NCBI GenBank assembly: GCA_964036155.1
Contig: OZ038423.1
Coordinates: 36,161,249 to 36,225,248 of the forward strand
Length of the DNA: 64,000 nucleotides
Source of the DNA: Diploscapter coronatus
Taxonomy: Eukaryota; Nematoda; Chromadorea; Rhabditida; Rhabditidae
Direction: 5' to 3'
Below, one piece after another: positions 11,601 through 23,959 of the stretch. The notes beneath the pieces were generated by a model. The model made no database searches. It saw nothing but the letters and a program-made list of their open reading frames with translations, and was not told where the DNA came from. Position 1 is the first letter of the stretch, and each line of letters begins with the position of its first letter. Position numbers and translations under genes: made by a program.

Positions 11601-14185
11601 TTTATATCTGAAGTCTATCGAAACTGCTAGGAGTAATGGTTCTGTGGTTATAATGTCGATTAGAAATGAAATTAATAGAGAAACGAGACGATTACTAATC
11701 TTGTTCTTTTAAGCTACCAGAATCAGTCTACGACGAACTACCTTCATTAGAACATCTATCAAGACAAATTCCAAGTTTACCTGATTAGCATATTCGCCTC
11801 TGTTCATAGCGGAGTTGGCATTGAGTCCCTGACACTCTGCAAACAAGTGCATTGTCGATTGAAACTTCGAGTTAAATTTAACACTAGACGTGAAATGATT
11901 TTAGCCACTTATTAAATACAAAGTTCATTTTAAAACTACTAGTCACAATGGCGTATTGCTATTGTACCTGGGAGGAAGTACTTGAATTCCTCGAGCAAAT
12001 CTGGATCGTCTGCGAAAATCTCCGCGACCGCGTCCATTATGTATGCATCAGCCATGCCGCGTTGCTGAAATTGTAATTTTCATCGAAAAAACTTATCTCA
12101 TTTTCTCGGATGCTAAAAACGTTCGAAACTAACCGAAGGGTCGATGACGGCACTCTGGTATCCGTGAAGGATGTCGAGGAACTTCTTGTAGACCGTTGGG
12201 TTGTTCGCAAATCGACGCTAAAATTCAAAAATTGATGAAAAAATTCAGAAAGTCGGAGGAAACCTTGATTTTGTTGACATAGTCGAGGGCCAAGTCGAAC
12301 TGGTTGTCACCCGCCTCGGTCGACGGCTCGTCGTCCATCTGAAATTTTCAATTTCATTTTTATAAATTATAAAATTATCGACTATAGGCAAACAAATATC
12401 GCATCTTTCAAGTAATTTCTACACTTTTTGAAACGTATTTGAGTGAAAATCAGCTGATTTTCTATGAAATAGAAACCCTCTTTATCGCTAATTAGTTTGA
12501 ATTTAGTAATTACTCAAAAGAACCTAAGGAGACTGACTATTCCGCATCCGTCAAGAATCTACTTGATTTTTGTAACTCATCAGAAATTAGATCTACTTTA
12601 AGAGCTACTGAAATCACCAAAATATTTTTCACATTATAGGTTTTTTGAAGCTTATTTTGAAAAATTTGGTATTTTTTTTTTCTAAAAAATACCTCTTCCT
12701 GATGTCTCCCTTCCGAGGCCTGTTCATCGAAGTCGGTCTGCTCCGCTTCTTCCACAGCTGCGCTACTCGTCCCTTCCACAATTGGCTGTTGCTGAGATTG
12801 AATCTGGGCGAGTTGAGCGGTAGGAGTATGCAACACGGGGGCTTGATCACGGTCGTTGTCTAGTTCCTGAAAAATTCTCCCATTTTTTGTTATTTATATT
12901 TCTTAAATTTTCCAAGTAGGCTTAAGAACTTATAGCAAGTTTGAGATTGTGCTACAAGAACAAGAAAAAAAAATGAAAAAAACTCGAACCTGAATATTCC
13001 CGGACGGTTCAGTGATGATGATCCTTGAGCCGTTGACGCGGACCTCGAATCCCGGAGGGAGGAAAGTGTTGAAGCCTATGATGAGTGAGGGACGGCCCTT
13101 GAACAGACGCGACACCCGAGTGATCACTCCTGGGGTGTCGATTCTAAAAAAGAATCAAATCTCCAGAGTGAAAGTACAGAAAAACTAAGGATTTTTGCCA
13201 AGTTCAGCGATTTTTGTCATCTAGAAAAATGAGCGAACTATATAATTTGCAGGGTTGCTGACGGGCCCAAATTTGCGGGTCCAGGGCCCGCACAAATTTT
13301 TATAATTTTTCACTCCCTACAGACCCGGACTCGGCCCAGATCTAAAAAATGCGGGTCGGACTGAGCCGGATTGGGTCTAGAAAGTGACAAGTTTTTGGAA
13401 ATCTGTACGGATCCGGGTCTAGGGGGTGGAAAGTTGACAAATTTGTGCGGGCCGGGTCCGGGCCGGGCCCTCACAAATTTGGGCCCGTCAGCAACCCTGA
13501 TAATTTGGAAAAAAAATGCTCCGTCAAAGTTCAAATGCCTAGATCAAGGTCTTCATGATCCAGTTCAGTTAAATTTGACAAAAATCGAAATATGCTGCTT
13601 ACTGCTGCGACTTGAAGTCCTTCATGATGTCAAGGAACTGCGTGTAAACGGATGGCTCATCGTGGAATTGGGTCTTCACCTGATCCAGATACGACAGGGC
13701 ATCTTCTACCTGAATAAGTCAGATCTTTATAAGAAAGGTATTGGTCGAGTAACCACATTAATAAAATTGCAAAAATGATCAAGTTAAGAAGTGTTTGAAA
13801 CAGACCAAGACTATGAATATTGATTTCTTGGCAAAACGCCAACTATTGAACGGGACAAAAGTGGTTTTTGAAAAGGCTTGAAAAGATCATTTTTATCAAG
13901 TTTCCGGTCATAATCAATTACATATTGAACATTAGTTAAGAAGATCGACTTTTAAGAATTTTTGAAACATGCAATGTCAGAAAAATCGTCAAAGTTCTCA
14001 ATTTCGAAAATTTTAATTTTCGATTTTCAGAAAATAATTTAGACTTTCTAGAGGTAATTAGAGGGACAAACTATCCTAATTAAATCAATTAATTCGATAA
14101 TTAGACGCTAATTAAAATTAGTTACCCGAACTCGATTGTTCTGCTGGTTGAGCTCGTACTGATCGTATGATTGATTGTGATACAT
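2650..14185 (-). CDS. sin-3: SIN3 transcriptional corepressor scaffold (30 exons)
   Basis: SIN3 is the scaffold of the nuclear SIN3/HDAC deacetylase complex. Thirty exons join in one frame (3369 nt, 1122 aa): 14185-14126, 13709-13603, 13143-12990, 12866-12693, 12338-12264, 12217-12134, 12064-11968, 11836-11781, 11450-11390, 11347-11241, 11014-10916, 10734-10620, 10350-10206, 9892-9829, 9499-9380, 9255-9155, 8816-8628, 8360-8217, 7962-7798, 6493-6407, 6254-6113, 5796-5683, 5434-5331, 5091-4997, 4919-4835, 4579-4456, 3935-3776, 3582-3521, 3393-3280, 2814-2650. PAH1 ([13 protein letters not shown], then [16 protein letters not shown]) lies at about residues 21-95, PAH2 ([19 protein letters not shown]) at about 185-265 and PAH3 at about 335-420. 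The HDAC-interaction region begins [14 protein letters not shown] near 431 and continues through [29 protein letters not shown] and [12 protein letters not shown] Glu/Asp-rich linker lies between PAH2 and PAH3. It is a little shorter than human SIN3A. The start was chosen as the first ATG after a TTTTCAG acceptor at 14214. The intron after 5683 has a GC donor. Identity is near certain; individual splice edges are less so. Confidence 0.95.
3962..4070. repeat. Inverted-repeat element, family 1 copy, in a sin-3 intron
   Basis: Right end reads TTTGCGGTGGAAAACGTCCC followed by AACGTCTG; the interior shares ATTATTGATACTAATGCAAA and GCTGACTGG with copies near 47.7, 52.8 and 57.9 kb. The left end keeps only ACCGCAAA, so this copy is truncated or diverged on that side. 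It looks like a small non-autonomous DNA element (MITE). Confidence 0.6.
6570..7556. repeat. Possible ~1-kb element bounded by imperfect inverted repeats in a sin-3 intron
   Basis: TTTGTTAACTAGAGACCGCC (about 6571-6590) is matched in inverse orientation by GGCGGTCCCTATTGTTAACC (about 7533-7552). Both arms have nearby AAAGGGGCGKGG blocks (about 6757 and 7518). The element would fill most of the large sin-3 intron between 6494 and 7797. No transposase frame is visible inside and no target duplication was found. Confidence 0.4.
13250..13499. mobile_element. hAT-type MITE in a sin-3 intron
   Basis: A 250-bp GC-rich insert in an AT-rich intron. It begins CAGGGTTGCTGACGGGCCCA and ends with the exact inverse, the terminal repeats being about 26 bp and perfect. 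It is flanked on both sides by the 8-bp direct repeat ATAATTTG (13242-13249 and 13500-13507). CAGGG termini and 8-bp target-site duplications are typical of the hAT superfamily. Subterminal blocks such as GGGTC and GGGCCCGCACAAATTT repeat in both orientations. There is no coding capacity, so it is a non-autonomous element. The perfect duplication and repeats suggest a fairly recent insertion. Confidence 0.9.
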
Positions 14186-14213
14186 CTTACGGAAATTCAC
14201 CCAATACACTAAT

Positions 14214-15133
14214 TCTGAAAAGCAGCATAATTAGGCTGATTAAAGGATAACTAAAACAATTCACTAAAGTTAGTTAGCCAATTAGCTCGAAATCGCCTAA
14301 AATCAAGTCAAATATTTTCAAGGCAAATTTGAACCGAATTTGAGTTTCAAAATTAACTTTTGAAGAAAAATTCGCTCGTTTATTCGTCTGATTTTTAAGA
14401 AGTTGGTTGTCGAGAATTTTCAAGAAAAAAATAAAAATCTTTAAAAATCGGGAAAGATTCAAACGAAAAGCGAAAAGGGAGAAAAATAAAAGGGGGAGAA
14501 ATTGGTGCACACCCCACGCTTGTTTGGTGTGAAAATTGGGTGAAGAAAGAAAGAAAGGGTGAACCGAGAATTTGACGTTTTTTTTGCAATTTCCGGGGAA
14601 AATTATGCAAATCACGATATTTTATAGATTATGGCAATGATAAAATACACACCTTCTCATTGGTTCTTGAAAAACTCATCAATTTTTCTGCTTTTTTCAA
14701 ATCTTTTATCGAAAAAGTGATGAACTTTCCAAAAAAACCTATTTTTAACAAAATTATTAAATAAGACCCCGAAAATCAGAAATTACAATATTTAATGCAC
14801 CAGGCCATATAAAGCTTTACAATAAAAATCTAATAGAAAGGAAATATTTCTAATCCGAGGTTATCATTTTAGCTAATAAAGTCTCATGCAATAAAAGAAT
14901 CGAATTGAAAAGGACCTGCCTAGAGTACTTGAATTTGTATGAAATTACCCGTGAATTATATAAATTTCTTCAAAATCCCCATATTCTCTAGAATTCTGAG
15001 AATCAACGACAAAATGGCATAGAAAAACTTCCAAAATACACGAAAATCATACTATGTGTATAGGAAAAAAATCCTTGACAGATAATCTCAAATTCTCGTG
15101 TATTTTGTAGGAGAACTAGAGAGTTTCGATGAA
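14214..15133. other. Intergenic region upstream of sin-3
   Basis: About 0.9 kb of AT-rich sequence between the acid phosphatase stop and the sin-3 first exon. TTTTCAG at 14214-14220 directly precedes the first exon and could be a spliced-leader acceptor, which is an inference from nematode biology. No coding exon is seen; part must be the phosphatase 3' UTR. Confidence 0.5.
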
Positions 15134-18100
15134 CTAGCAATTTTGCTTATTCCTACTCGAGCATTTCAAGTACCTAGGTTTGATTTCCGCCAAATGGAGG
15201 TTTCTTCCTTCTTTGTCGTAGAAGTCGAGTTTTGCTAGGGTTTTGTGGAAAGTCGCGTAGATGAAACCGCCATCGCTGAAGCCCAGCTGTCCGAATTGGA
15301 AGACAGAAAACGCACTCGATGACGGATAGCTGAAGTAGTATCATTTAGAGGCCTCAAAGACGGCAACAGCTCTATATGACGGAGGATAGGACAGAGGGCT
15401 TAACTAGAGGACACTCCATCAGTCTCTTGAAATACCTTCCGTCATATAGTAACTGCCTCAAAAGACAGTCATTGATAGTTCAAGATTAAAGAACTACTCA
15501 ATTCTATTTGAAACAAAACTGACTGGAATTTGAGATGCCCGGCTTTCTGGTAGAAATGAATATTCTTTTTCGAGGAGTCGGCTCTCGACGCTGCGCCAGA
15601 CACGACGTAATTCACCGTGTGTTTCGATGGACTCTCATATTGGAAATGCTGAAATTGCAAAATTCAATTTTTCTTTGACAAATTGTACTTTTGCGATAGA
15701 TAAACTGTAAACCGTATATAGAAAGTGATTAGATAAAAGGATCATTAGCTTCGCTTTCTATGCTAATTTCGTAATTTCATCTTTCATAAGTTTTCTTTAC
15801 GAAATTTCAATAGACGAAATAATTTTCAAAGATTCGATAAAACATGTTACTATCCTCGCATGATTCTTTTTCCATCTTGGTATATCGATATGTATAGTGT
15901 CATAGATAAGTAAACTACCTGCAAACTATGATCGTGGCCGGAGAAGTAGATCGAGACGTTGTACTTGGGAAGCAATAGGTCGAGTTCCTTCTGCAGGCAG
16001 GAAGTCGGACCGTGGCTCGACATCGAGTGGATCGGGTAATGGCCGGCCACAATCAGGTAATCCGCGCTCAAAATTGAGACATTTAAAATAAGTTTCAAAT
16101 TCAGACTAATAAAGATAATTTTCCGATAAATTAATGATCACAAGTCATTGACGAGACATAAATTCGCAACTTAAAATAAGCCTCAAATTCAGACTAAATG
16201 GAAATTCATTTTTCAAAATTGATACGGGATACAAAGATAATAAACTTCACTAATTTGAAATTCGACTTTCCGATGTGTTTTAAAATGATCATAAATTAAG
16301 CAATTGGGAGAATTCAGTGATATTATTGTTGAATTGTCCCAAAAATATTTCACCAAAATCTATGCTTCGAAGCACACATTTGAAAATGGCCGATACTTAT
16401 AATGGATTGAATTTGTGTGACGTAGTACGTAAGTATCAAAATTCACTCACTCTGAATTCTGCAGGATTTTCTCGATCCAGGCCATTTGTTGCTGCGCTTT
16501 TATGGGATCCTTCGGACCTTCCGGGTCGGTTTTCGACGCCCACATCATATCAAAAAATTCGCCGTTCTGGAAATTTTCAGAAATAAAAACCATTTCAAGG
16601 TTTCAGAATTTAAAAGCCATCTCAAAATGTATATCTTTAGAATTCAATTTTCCTTCAAAAATTAGAATATGAAAGCCTACCTCAACATCCCTCGTATTGC
16701 CGCACAGCTCAATCGTATCGATGACGACAATTTCGACCTTCATGTCCTTCACCATGTAGGTCATATTGTAGTACAGAGCAGGGTAGTACCTGAAAAATCA
16801 ACAAAAATTCCCACTTGGAAAATTCAGTTTTCTTATTTCTACCAACGTTCTTTAAAAATAGATGAGTTTTTAACAAATTCGAAAAAATGAAATTTTTACC
16901 ATTTTTTGCTCAACTTAGTGTACTCGATTTGTGCGGAAATATTGCCAAAATGATCGTGATTTCCTGAAAATTTCCAATTTCTTTAAAAATTTGACAAAAT
17001 TAAAATTTACCAGCCATCATGAGCCATTTGACTTCTAGTGCTGGATCAGTGTAGACGTCTTCAAAACGAGACTGAAATTAAACGTTTTAGGTAAGCTTAG
17101 AAAAATCCATTTATTGAAGATTTCTATCGACCTGGGTTATTATACTCGAGATCACAACAAGATAAAAAAAATTCCCTTACCCGGCAGTTTGTAAATGACG
17201 TAATGGCGGAATAGCGTAACGCTGTCTATTTTTACTCCATTTCTGCCAATTACTATTGTGTTTCGTCATACCGCATTACGCCACTTCCAGGTTGCCCCCT
17301 TACCTTGAATCTTTTGTCGTTGACGTTGAGCACACCGGTGTAGTAGATGTTATCCCCCAAATTGAGAACCGTATCTATAGGGCTATTCGTCGCGAGTGCG
17401 GCCATTGTTTTGGCGATCACTTTCTGCACACTCGTCGCCTCGATTATTGGGATTCCTGAAAAGTCGATAATAAATTTGAATGATGCAGACTTCAAAAGTG
17501 GATCATTTTCAATGAAATTTGTCGTAATCAATATACAAACGAATTGCTAAACGTAATTTCAAAGAGGAGAATGGATGAAATATTTAGGCTCCAAATGAAT
17601 GATATTTTCACTGAAAGTCTTCATAATGGTGTTTCTATATATAAAAAAAAACAAAAATCGATGAAAAAATCTCCATTTACGCTTCAAAATTTCCTTATCT
17701 TCAACTAAGTTTTCCGAATATCATTGTTTGTGTTCCTATCGAGTAAAATTATTAAAAAAAGAAGAAAAATCTGACCTCCCGTGTCCCCAACGACGAGCAT
17801 TCTGAACTCCTCGGCGTGTCGATTGTTCTTCTTCGCGATCGACAAATCCGAGTCCTCGATGCTGATATCCACCGTCCCATCACTCGACACTGAAAATGAG
17901 AAATTATGATATTTTTCACATCTTTCTTAAGTTTAGATGTTTCAAGAAAACGATAATTTTGTCGGTTTAAATGCTAAGTCACTGTCACCGACGAAAATAG
18001 GCTAAAGTAAACAAAAAGTCGCTAAAATCGGATCATCAAATCTAAGAACTCATTGATTTTGATATTTTAATAGGTTTCGTGAGAATGGTAAATACGCAAA

Positions 18101-18271
18101 ATGTAGAGTTTGTGTATTAGTATAACCAATCGTTGTATTATGGTAGAATTTAAAGATGCATTTTCAAAGAAAACAAATTTTTAAAAAAATCAACTTACTA
18201 AAACATAATATAGCGATTAGGAAGACGAGGAGAATCGTAGCCATCACAGCGATTTTGCGGAGCATGCGCAT
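15134..18271 (-). CDS. Purple (tartrate-resistant type) acid phosphatase
   Basis: A metallophosphatase that hydrolyses phosphomonoesters at a two-metal centre, normally secreted or lysosomal. Ten exons: 18271-18199, 17889-17776, 17455-17304, 17071-17011, 16963-16900, 16789-16681, 16566-16451, 16066-15919, 15648-15520, 15286-15134, giving about 372 aa. A basic start and hydrophobic stretch (MRMLRKIAVMATILLVFLIA) form a signal peptide or anchor. All five metal/phosphate motifs are present in order: VVGDTGG (~57-63), LNLGDNIYYTG (~88-98), GNHDHFGN (~133-140), VAGHYPIHS (~237-245) and FSGHDHSLQ. The start follows a TTTCAG acceptor nine nt upstream. The exon 8 acceptor is TTTTGAG, not CAG. The exon 9 donor is uncertain: GTTTTG (15514-15519) keeps the frame, while the stronger GTCAGT four bases earlier would not. 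Catalytic activity is likely. Confidence 0.92.
15372..15449. repeat. Short inverted repeat in an acid phosphatase intron
   Basis: CTATATGACGGA (15372-15383) is matched exactly in inverse orientation at 15438-15449. The outer flanks GGCCTCAAAGAC and TGCCTCAAAAGAC are also similar. It may be a remnant of a small transposon. Confidence 0.4.
17196..17285. repeat. Imperfect inverted repeat in an acid phosphatase intron
   Basis: GACGTAATGGCGGAATAGCG near 17199 is mirrored by CGTCATACCGCATTACGCCA near 17264. It lies about 20 nt from the exon 3 donor. It is probably a small MITE relic; no target duplication is evident. Confidence 0.4.
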
Positions 18272-18280
18272 CCGTATGAA

Positions 18281-20692
18281 CTGAAATCGAACAATTTATA
18301 GATCCAAACTCCGCCCCTTTAATTTCCAAACACTTCAGGCATTTTTCTAGCCCTATGTTTTATCATAGAACGGAAGACTCTTCACTGTTACACACTTTTT
18401 GTAAACTTCTTGTAATGAGTCATCGTGTTAAGCTGAGTGACAAAACATTTAAAATTTTGTGATCTTCATCTGGAATACTTCGGGAAAGTGTATCAATCTT
18501 TTAGTCATTGTCATAAAAAATCCCATTATTTTTTGAAGGGGGATTTTTGTAGTCTTAGAATTTGAAAAAGTGAGCAATATTAGTGAAAACTGCTGGATTT
18601 TTGTAATAAAGATGGAAAAGCGTGTAATCTGATACAAATGATAAACAATTTTCGCGCGTGTCAAAATAAAAAGGTCGTTTTAGTGGTCAATGAGTAAGCT
18701 AAAATAACGCCTACACAAAATAGTAAAATTATGAATAATCTTTAGATTTACAGGGATAAGTCACGTAGCAAAAGATTTCAGTTTCTCTGTTAAAATCTAG
18801 GATAAAATAATTGGGTAATTTGGGAAAAGTCACAAATCTGTCTAAAATTACGATAATTTTCTTCAAAATATATAGTACTTACAAGAACTAAACAATTTCC
18901 GGACAGAGTAGGAAAGTTGAAAAATTTTTGAAGCTGGTGAATAGAAGACCTTGAGGGAACGCAATTAAGAAGGGTAATATGTTTGTCGGATGAAATTCGA
19001 TTGACAAATGATTCAGAGATTTATCAAAAGTCATTGTTGACGTCGGTGAAATTACCCGTATTAAAGTGAAATCGGGCATCAAAATGATATCAAAGTGGAA
19101 TCGAAAATCATAAAGCTGGTCTTCGTTTTTAATTGATTGGATATTTCTAAACTAATTGAATAGTGGACAGAAAAAGTTGAAAATCATGAGACTTTTCTAT
19201 AGTGGATTAATTTTAAAGCTTAAGAAATAGCTCGATTATGTTTCAAAAAATACGAAATCACTACCCCATATTGGGCTCGTAGTCAATAGATTGATGTGGT
19301 TTTGAAAATTCGAAATACTCCGAAAGTTACTAATATTCGCCTACTCAATAGAAATTTTCAATGTTCAAATATGTTCCAAAATTCTTTGAATCCAAGTCTT
19401 TACCTTTCTGAGCATTAGATAATACAAAAAGCCATAAAATACTAAAAAAAATCAGAAATTTAGCCTAATCACGAAAAATTTCGAATCCGTGCAATGAAAA
19501 GTCGGATACCGAAAAGGGAAGCGAAAAAATAAACAAACATAGAAATGTTCGAAGGAAGAGAGTAAGAAAAATGAAGAGAGAAAAAGATGCAGGAAACAGA
19601 TCAAACAGGATTGAAAACGAGCTGGGATATAAGAGGGAGAAGGAAGGGGGATATAAGAAATGATTCATTGAGACAAATACAGAAATGTGACATAATAAAC
19701 CAAGTGGTTAGAATAAGTAGGTGAGAGTACGAGAAATAGAGAGGTAAAGAGATAGAGGAGAAAATTTCGAGTAATTTTGAATGAATCAAATTATTTCAAT
19801 TAGGATTGCTCACTATTCTTTTTATAATGAATGAGTGATAAATAAAGTGGAAAGATATTTTAGCATATAAAGAGTTTATCGCAAATCAGCAACGAATAAA
19901 GCTAAAACGATAATTTCGATCTAGATCATTGTTGAAACATATCAGAAGAATTATTAGAAATCAATTTTGTAAATCTCACGGTTACTTGAGCTTGACAAAA
20001 ATCGTTCATAGTTTAAGAAAAGGATGAATGAAAATCAATATATAGAAAGAAAAGGATCAAATCTGGATAATTCGATCAAATAAAGCCGGTCAAACCTTTC
20101 AGGCTAATCGATAATGGATGGATAAAATCTAGCTGATCATGAATAGGAAATAGCCCAATAGCATCATTTTATGATTCTTGCTCACTCACCTACACTTCTG
20201 ATTTAGCGAATTAAAGGGAACTCTTTAGGCCATTACGCACGGGATTTTTTCTTCCTCTTGCAAAATAAAACCTGATTTTTAGGTTCAAAAAATGGAGTTT
20301 TGGCAGCAAACTAACAGTTTTTGCGCATCAGTGAGTTTGACAGGAAATCTTAAACTATAAAGTTTTAATGAGTTTTTTTTCGAAAAACTTGCTAACTCGC
20401 CAAAAATCGAACGTAGAAAAAATAAAATACTGAGTTTTGAATAAACTCCTTCCAAAGGCTAAAACGGACCCTTTCAGGATCATAATCATATCAGTTTATC
20501 AATCATACATTTCCATAAATATCATCATTAGAATAGTCAAAAATGCGAGAAAGGAGGGATTTATGCAAATGAAGAGTTAGCTACGAAATCACATGTCACT
20601 TTCAATAAATATCAATATGTTTAGAAAGAATTTTGAGGGAAAAACTAAAATATATATATATTTATATATTGCCCTACAGCATTCCTTTTCAT
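18281..20692. other. 2.4-kb AT-rich region upstream of the acid phosphatase
   Basis: No convincing exon on either strand. TTTCAG at 18281-18286 precedes the first phosphatase exon and may be a spliced-leader or cis acceptor. Purine-rich runs occur around 19500-19770. I see no gene here. Confidence 0.4.
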
Positions 20693-20963
20693 TTAAAAAA
20701 AATAGCCAACCGGTAAGCAGTGCGTGCAGTTGGCGGGTGTCCCGCCATAGGCGTCGATGGAGATTCTGCAACCAGCTTCAGTTCATATCGAGTCAATCAT
20801 TTTAACTTCAAGGCTTTATTTTGGTGAATATGGCACCTGATGGGTCGGCATCCCTCCCAGCCATCCATGCGAGGGTCGACCGATGATCCGCCCGATCCGC
20901 GCTCGGGTGTTCCGGCTGCTCGGCCACCGTCCTCCTCCACAATTAGCCGCTCCACGACGGGGC
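20693..20963 (-). CDS. Two GC-rich exons of unknown affiliation (terminal exons)
   Basis: Exons 20963-20837 and 20765-20693 are joined by a 71-nt intron with TTGCAG acceptors and a GTGCC donor. The frame reads PVVERLIVEEDGGRAAGTPE, then RGSGGSSVDPRMDGWEGC, then RPIRISIDAYGGTPANC, then THCLPVGYFF and stops at 20693-20695. Its GC-rich third positions stand out from the surroundings. Entry phase is 1. An alternative donor (GTGATATC) inside the exon at 22390-22546 would join in frame, so these could be alternative 3' exons of the gene upstream; they could also belong to an independent gene. I do not recognise the sequence. Confidence 0.35.
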
Positions 20964-22389
20964 CTGCAGAATATTCCTTTCGAGAGTTACAAAATTCTCA
21001 AACTTATTCTCATCAGAAACTCAATTTGCAGAAAAAGAAAGCTATTTTTAGTAAAAAACGACTTTTCTGAGTTTATCGTTCTTTTTTTAATTTCTCAAGG
21101 ATTTTCTAAAAGGAATAAACTCCTAGTTTTCGTCTGAAAATCAGTGTTAATTTAAACATAACGAAACCGAAGTCAAATCAGCAAGTATTTCAACGACAAA
21201 ACGAACTCGTTTCAGAAATCGGAAAGTTCCGTTTTTCCTTCGAAACAAATTCTGAATCGAATTCAAGTTTTCACGTCTTTAGAGCGACATTCATTGAAAA
21301 TCAATAGTGATTTTTGCTGTTATAATTTTTATTTAGATCATTCTTTTCATATTTTCTCCGTGATGATTGCTATAATTCTGTCCCAAATGTCAAATGATAA
21401 TGATTTGTTTTGTTGAATCGAGAAAAATCGAAAGAGAAAACGCTCTGGAAAATTTTATAATTTTCTCAAATCAACTTTCATAAAAATTCTAGAAAGATAA
21501 AATTGACCCATTATACATTGATGAAAGATGGTCGAAACAAGAAGAGTTTTGATAAAAAAACATTGACTGATAAAGGAAAATCATATCGTTTTCGATGAAA
21601 TTGCGTGAATTTGGCAACGAATTTGGGTAATTGAGTTACGAGTGAACCAAGTTGAAAAACGACGTTTCGAAAGACCAAGAATAATGTCAGTTAAAAAAAT
21701 GTCCGGTAAATCATCTAGTAAAAACGTTAGATCTAATCAAATACTAAATGACATACAGACCTGTAGATCGTTACCTAGAAATGAAAAACCGAGAGTACTA
21801 TGACAACTTGGAAACCGTAAGCCCTCAAGCCATGAGAAATAGTATGGGGAAAGAAACCCTACCTTCCAATACTCTCTTCTAACCATACACTATCTCGCAA
21901 TGACTTGGAGGTTTATGATTTCCAAATAGTCGAGTGTTGCGTCTATTTTAGTGAATAGAAGTTGAAGATTTTTAAATCATCTGAACCATCAACTTACTAT
22001 TCGGGCAAGTTGCAGATGCGTGATTTTACCGAATTCATTTTAGACGAGTTGATAGTTCTTTTTTGATATGAGAATAATTTCAGCATCTCAAATTCTACTT
22101 TTTTTTTTTAGATATTTTAATAAGCTCGTTTCAAATTATGTTTAGCAAAACATAATTCCTTTCAAACTTTTCTGAAACACATTTGAAAAGTCATATTTCA
22201 AAAATATCACGCTTTTTGAACACCATCAACTTTTCATTTTCAAAATGAACTCCATAAAATCTACGGAAATTGAATTACCGTATCTTTATCTAGAAACTAG
22301 AAATACATGAACGCAGATAGAGTAGACATGTACGTTGAGTCTCAAAAGTAAAAGAAAAATATAATAAATACGGTACTCTCTATACTGAA
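20964..22389. other. Non-coding stretch between two exon groups
   Basis: AT-rich, no supported exon. If the exons at 20.7-20.96 kb are alternative ends of the gene at 22.4-24 kb this is intron, otherwise intergenic. Confidence 0.35.
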
Positions 22390-23959
22390 TCAGACATACA
22401 TGGACTCAGCCAGGGCGGACATGTTGAGTCTGAGTCGAACGGAGAAGCTAAAGTATTCAGAGAGTTGATCGATATCACCGTCCAGGGGGGCTGACGAGGA
22501 GGCCGAGACAAACGCCTGCTGCGAACAACCCATCGGGGCAGCGCACCTGCAATTCAAATTTTTTTACTTTCTGGAAATTTAGGTTCATTTCAAACAAAAG
22601 TAATATTATATACGAGTTTTGTAAGGGATAATCCCCATTGAAATTTTACTGATTTCCAGATGAATAACTAAAATTATTAAAGATGGAACTTAGTTCAATC
22701 AAATACAACTTCAGAGTCGTTTTGTTTCAAGGAAGTTTTTCACGACGGAATAAGAATTGTGCAAATAAGTTTCAGAAAGACTAGAAAACACAAAAATGTC
22801 CTAAGACTTTGATGGTTTTATATCCATTATTGCAATAAAATGAAGAAAACACTAACATTCTATCGAGCAGACAATGCCTCAATTTGTCGACGTCGCCCTT
22901 CAACTTGATTTTCCAGAGGGCCGTGAACATCGGATCCACTTTCTTTTCCGCCTTTGATGTACTGAAAAATTCAAAATCAAATTTTGTACAAGATTTTACT
23001 ATTTTTTTATATTTTGCTACGAAATTATCGTGTATCAGCAAATAAAAAATTAAAATATTCGCCTTTCAGAGCAACAGTATTATAACCAAAAATAAATTAG
23101 TTCAAGAAGTGCGAACCTTTTAGGGACGGAATAGGGTGAATATCGAAACTGTCTGTGGTAGTATTTGGCCTTTTCCTTCTCGTCCTTCACTGCCTGCTTC
23201 TTGCAGTTTTCCATCGATTCGGGCGATTTCTGAAAGAAATTTAAATTGCTTTTTGTAAGTTTCAAAATGGTAATAAATCAAGAGAAATAGTTTGAAGACG
23301 ATTTTCAGTAGAAACACTAGCGAAACTATCAAAATATATCCTAGTTTCAAAAACCTCCTTAATATGTTTCAAACGATTTGTAAATCTCAAGTAGAAAAAT
23401 AGTTTCAGTGCATTCTGAAATAATCATTAAAATGAAGTTGTAAGTACGCTTCAGAATTTTCACAAATCAAGAGCAAATTTCGGGTTTCAATCATACCTCC
23501 GATTCTTCTGAATTAAAAAAATGAAGGTTGATCCATTCAAAATACGCTTCAAACTTCTTACAAATCAAATAAAGAAATCCTTTTTCAATCGGTGATAACA
23601 ATGAAGATAACTTCAAAAGCTAAAAATTGCAATGTTCACCGAAATAGAGGATTGTCCGAGTGCCTATATTGTTCTCAAAACAACCCGAAAAAGATGGTTT
23701 CTCTTAAATACGTTTCAAACTTTCTTTAAATACATTCTCAAAACGCACTTCTTCAATTCTCCAAATCTTTAAACAGTATTGTAGAAAAGATACTTTCAAG
23801 GACTAAAAATTAGAATATTTACCGAAGTTGACGGCTGTTGGAGAACCTTGTCGTTGTCTGTATTCGTCTGGAAGGGGAAGGCGTCGATGCAGAGCTTCGT
23901 GAACTCATCCAACGCCTCGCACAGCGCCCCGTCCAAGGGGGAGAGGCTCTTTCTGGCAT
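22390..23959 (-). CDS. Unidentified protein, four 3' exons, 5' end not found
   Basis: Exons 23959-23823, 23229-23117, 22961-22857 and 22546-22390 join in one frame (about 170 aa) with GC-rich third positions. The order is DARKSLSPLDGALCEALDEF, then TKLCIDAFPFQT; then KSPESMENCKKQAVKDEKEK with YYHRQFRYSPYSVPK; then DPMFTALWKIKLKGDVDKLR; then PLDGDIDQLSEYFSFSVRLR and the last residues LNMSALAESMYV before TGA. The segment is charged and helical-looking with a compact C terminus. There is no signal peptide or membrane segment in this part. Exon 1 here starts in phase 1, so at least one more 5' exon must lie between 23960 and the kelch gene at 25041; I could not place it. The family is not recognised. 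The exons are well supported; function is unknown. Confidence 0.65.

Noticed and set aside
13310..13778. Open frames on both strands through the GC-rich block in a sin-3 intron
   Set aside because: They are created by the 250-bp hAT MITE and its inverted repeats, not by a gene.
21766..21910. Candidate structured RNA (repeated CATGGCTTGAGGGCTTACGG-like and ACCTTCCAATAC blocks)
   Set aside because: It does not match spliced-leader, U-snRNA or tRNA consensus that I know, and no clear cloverleaf or snRNA landmarks can be drawn.
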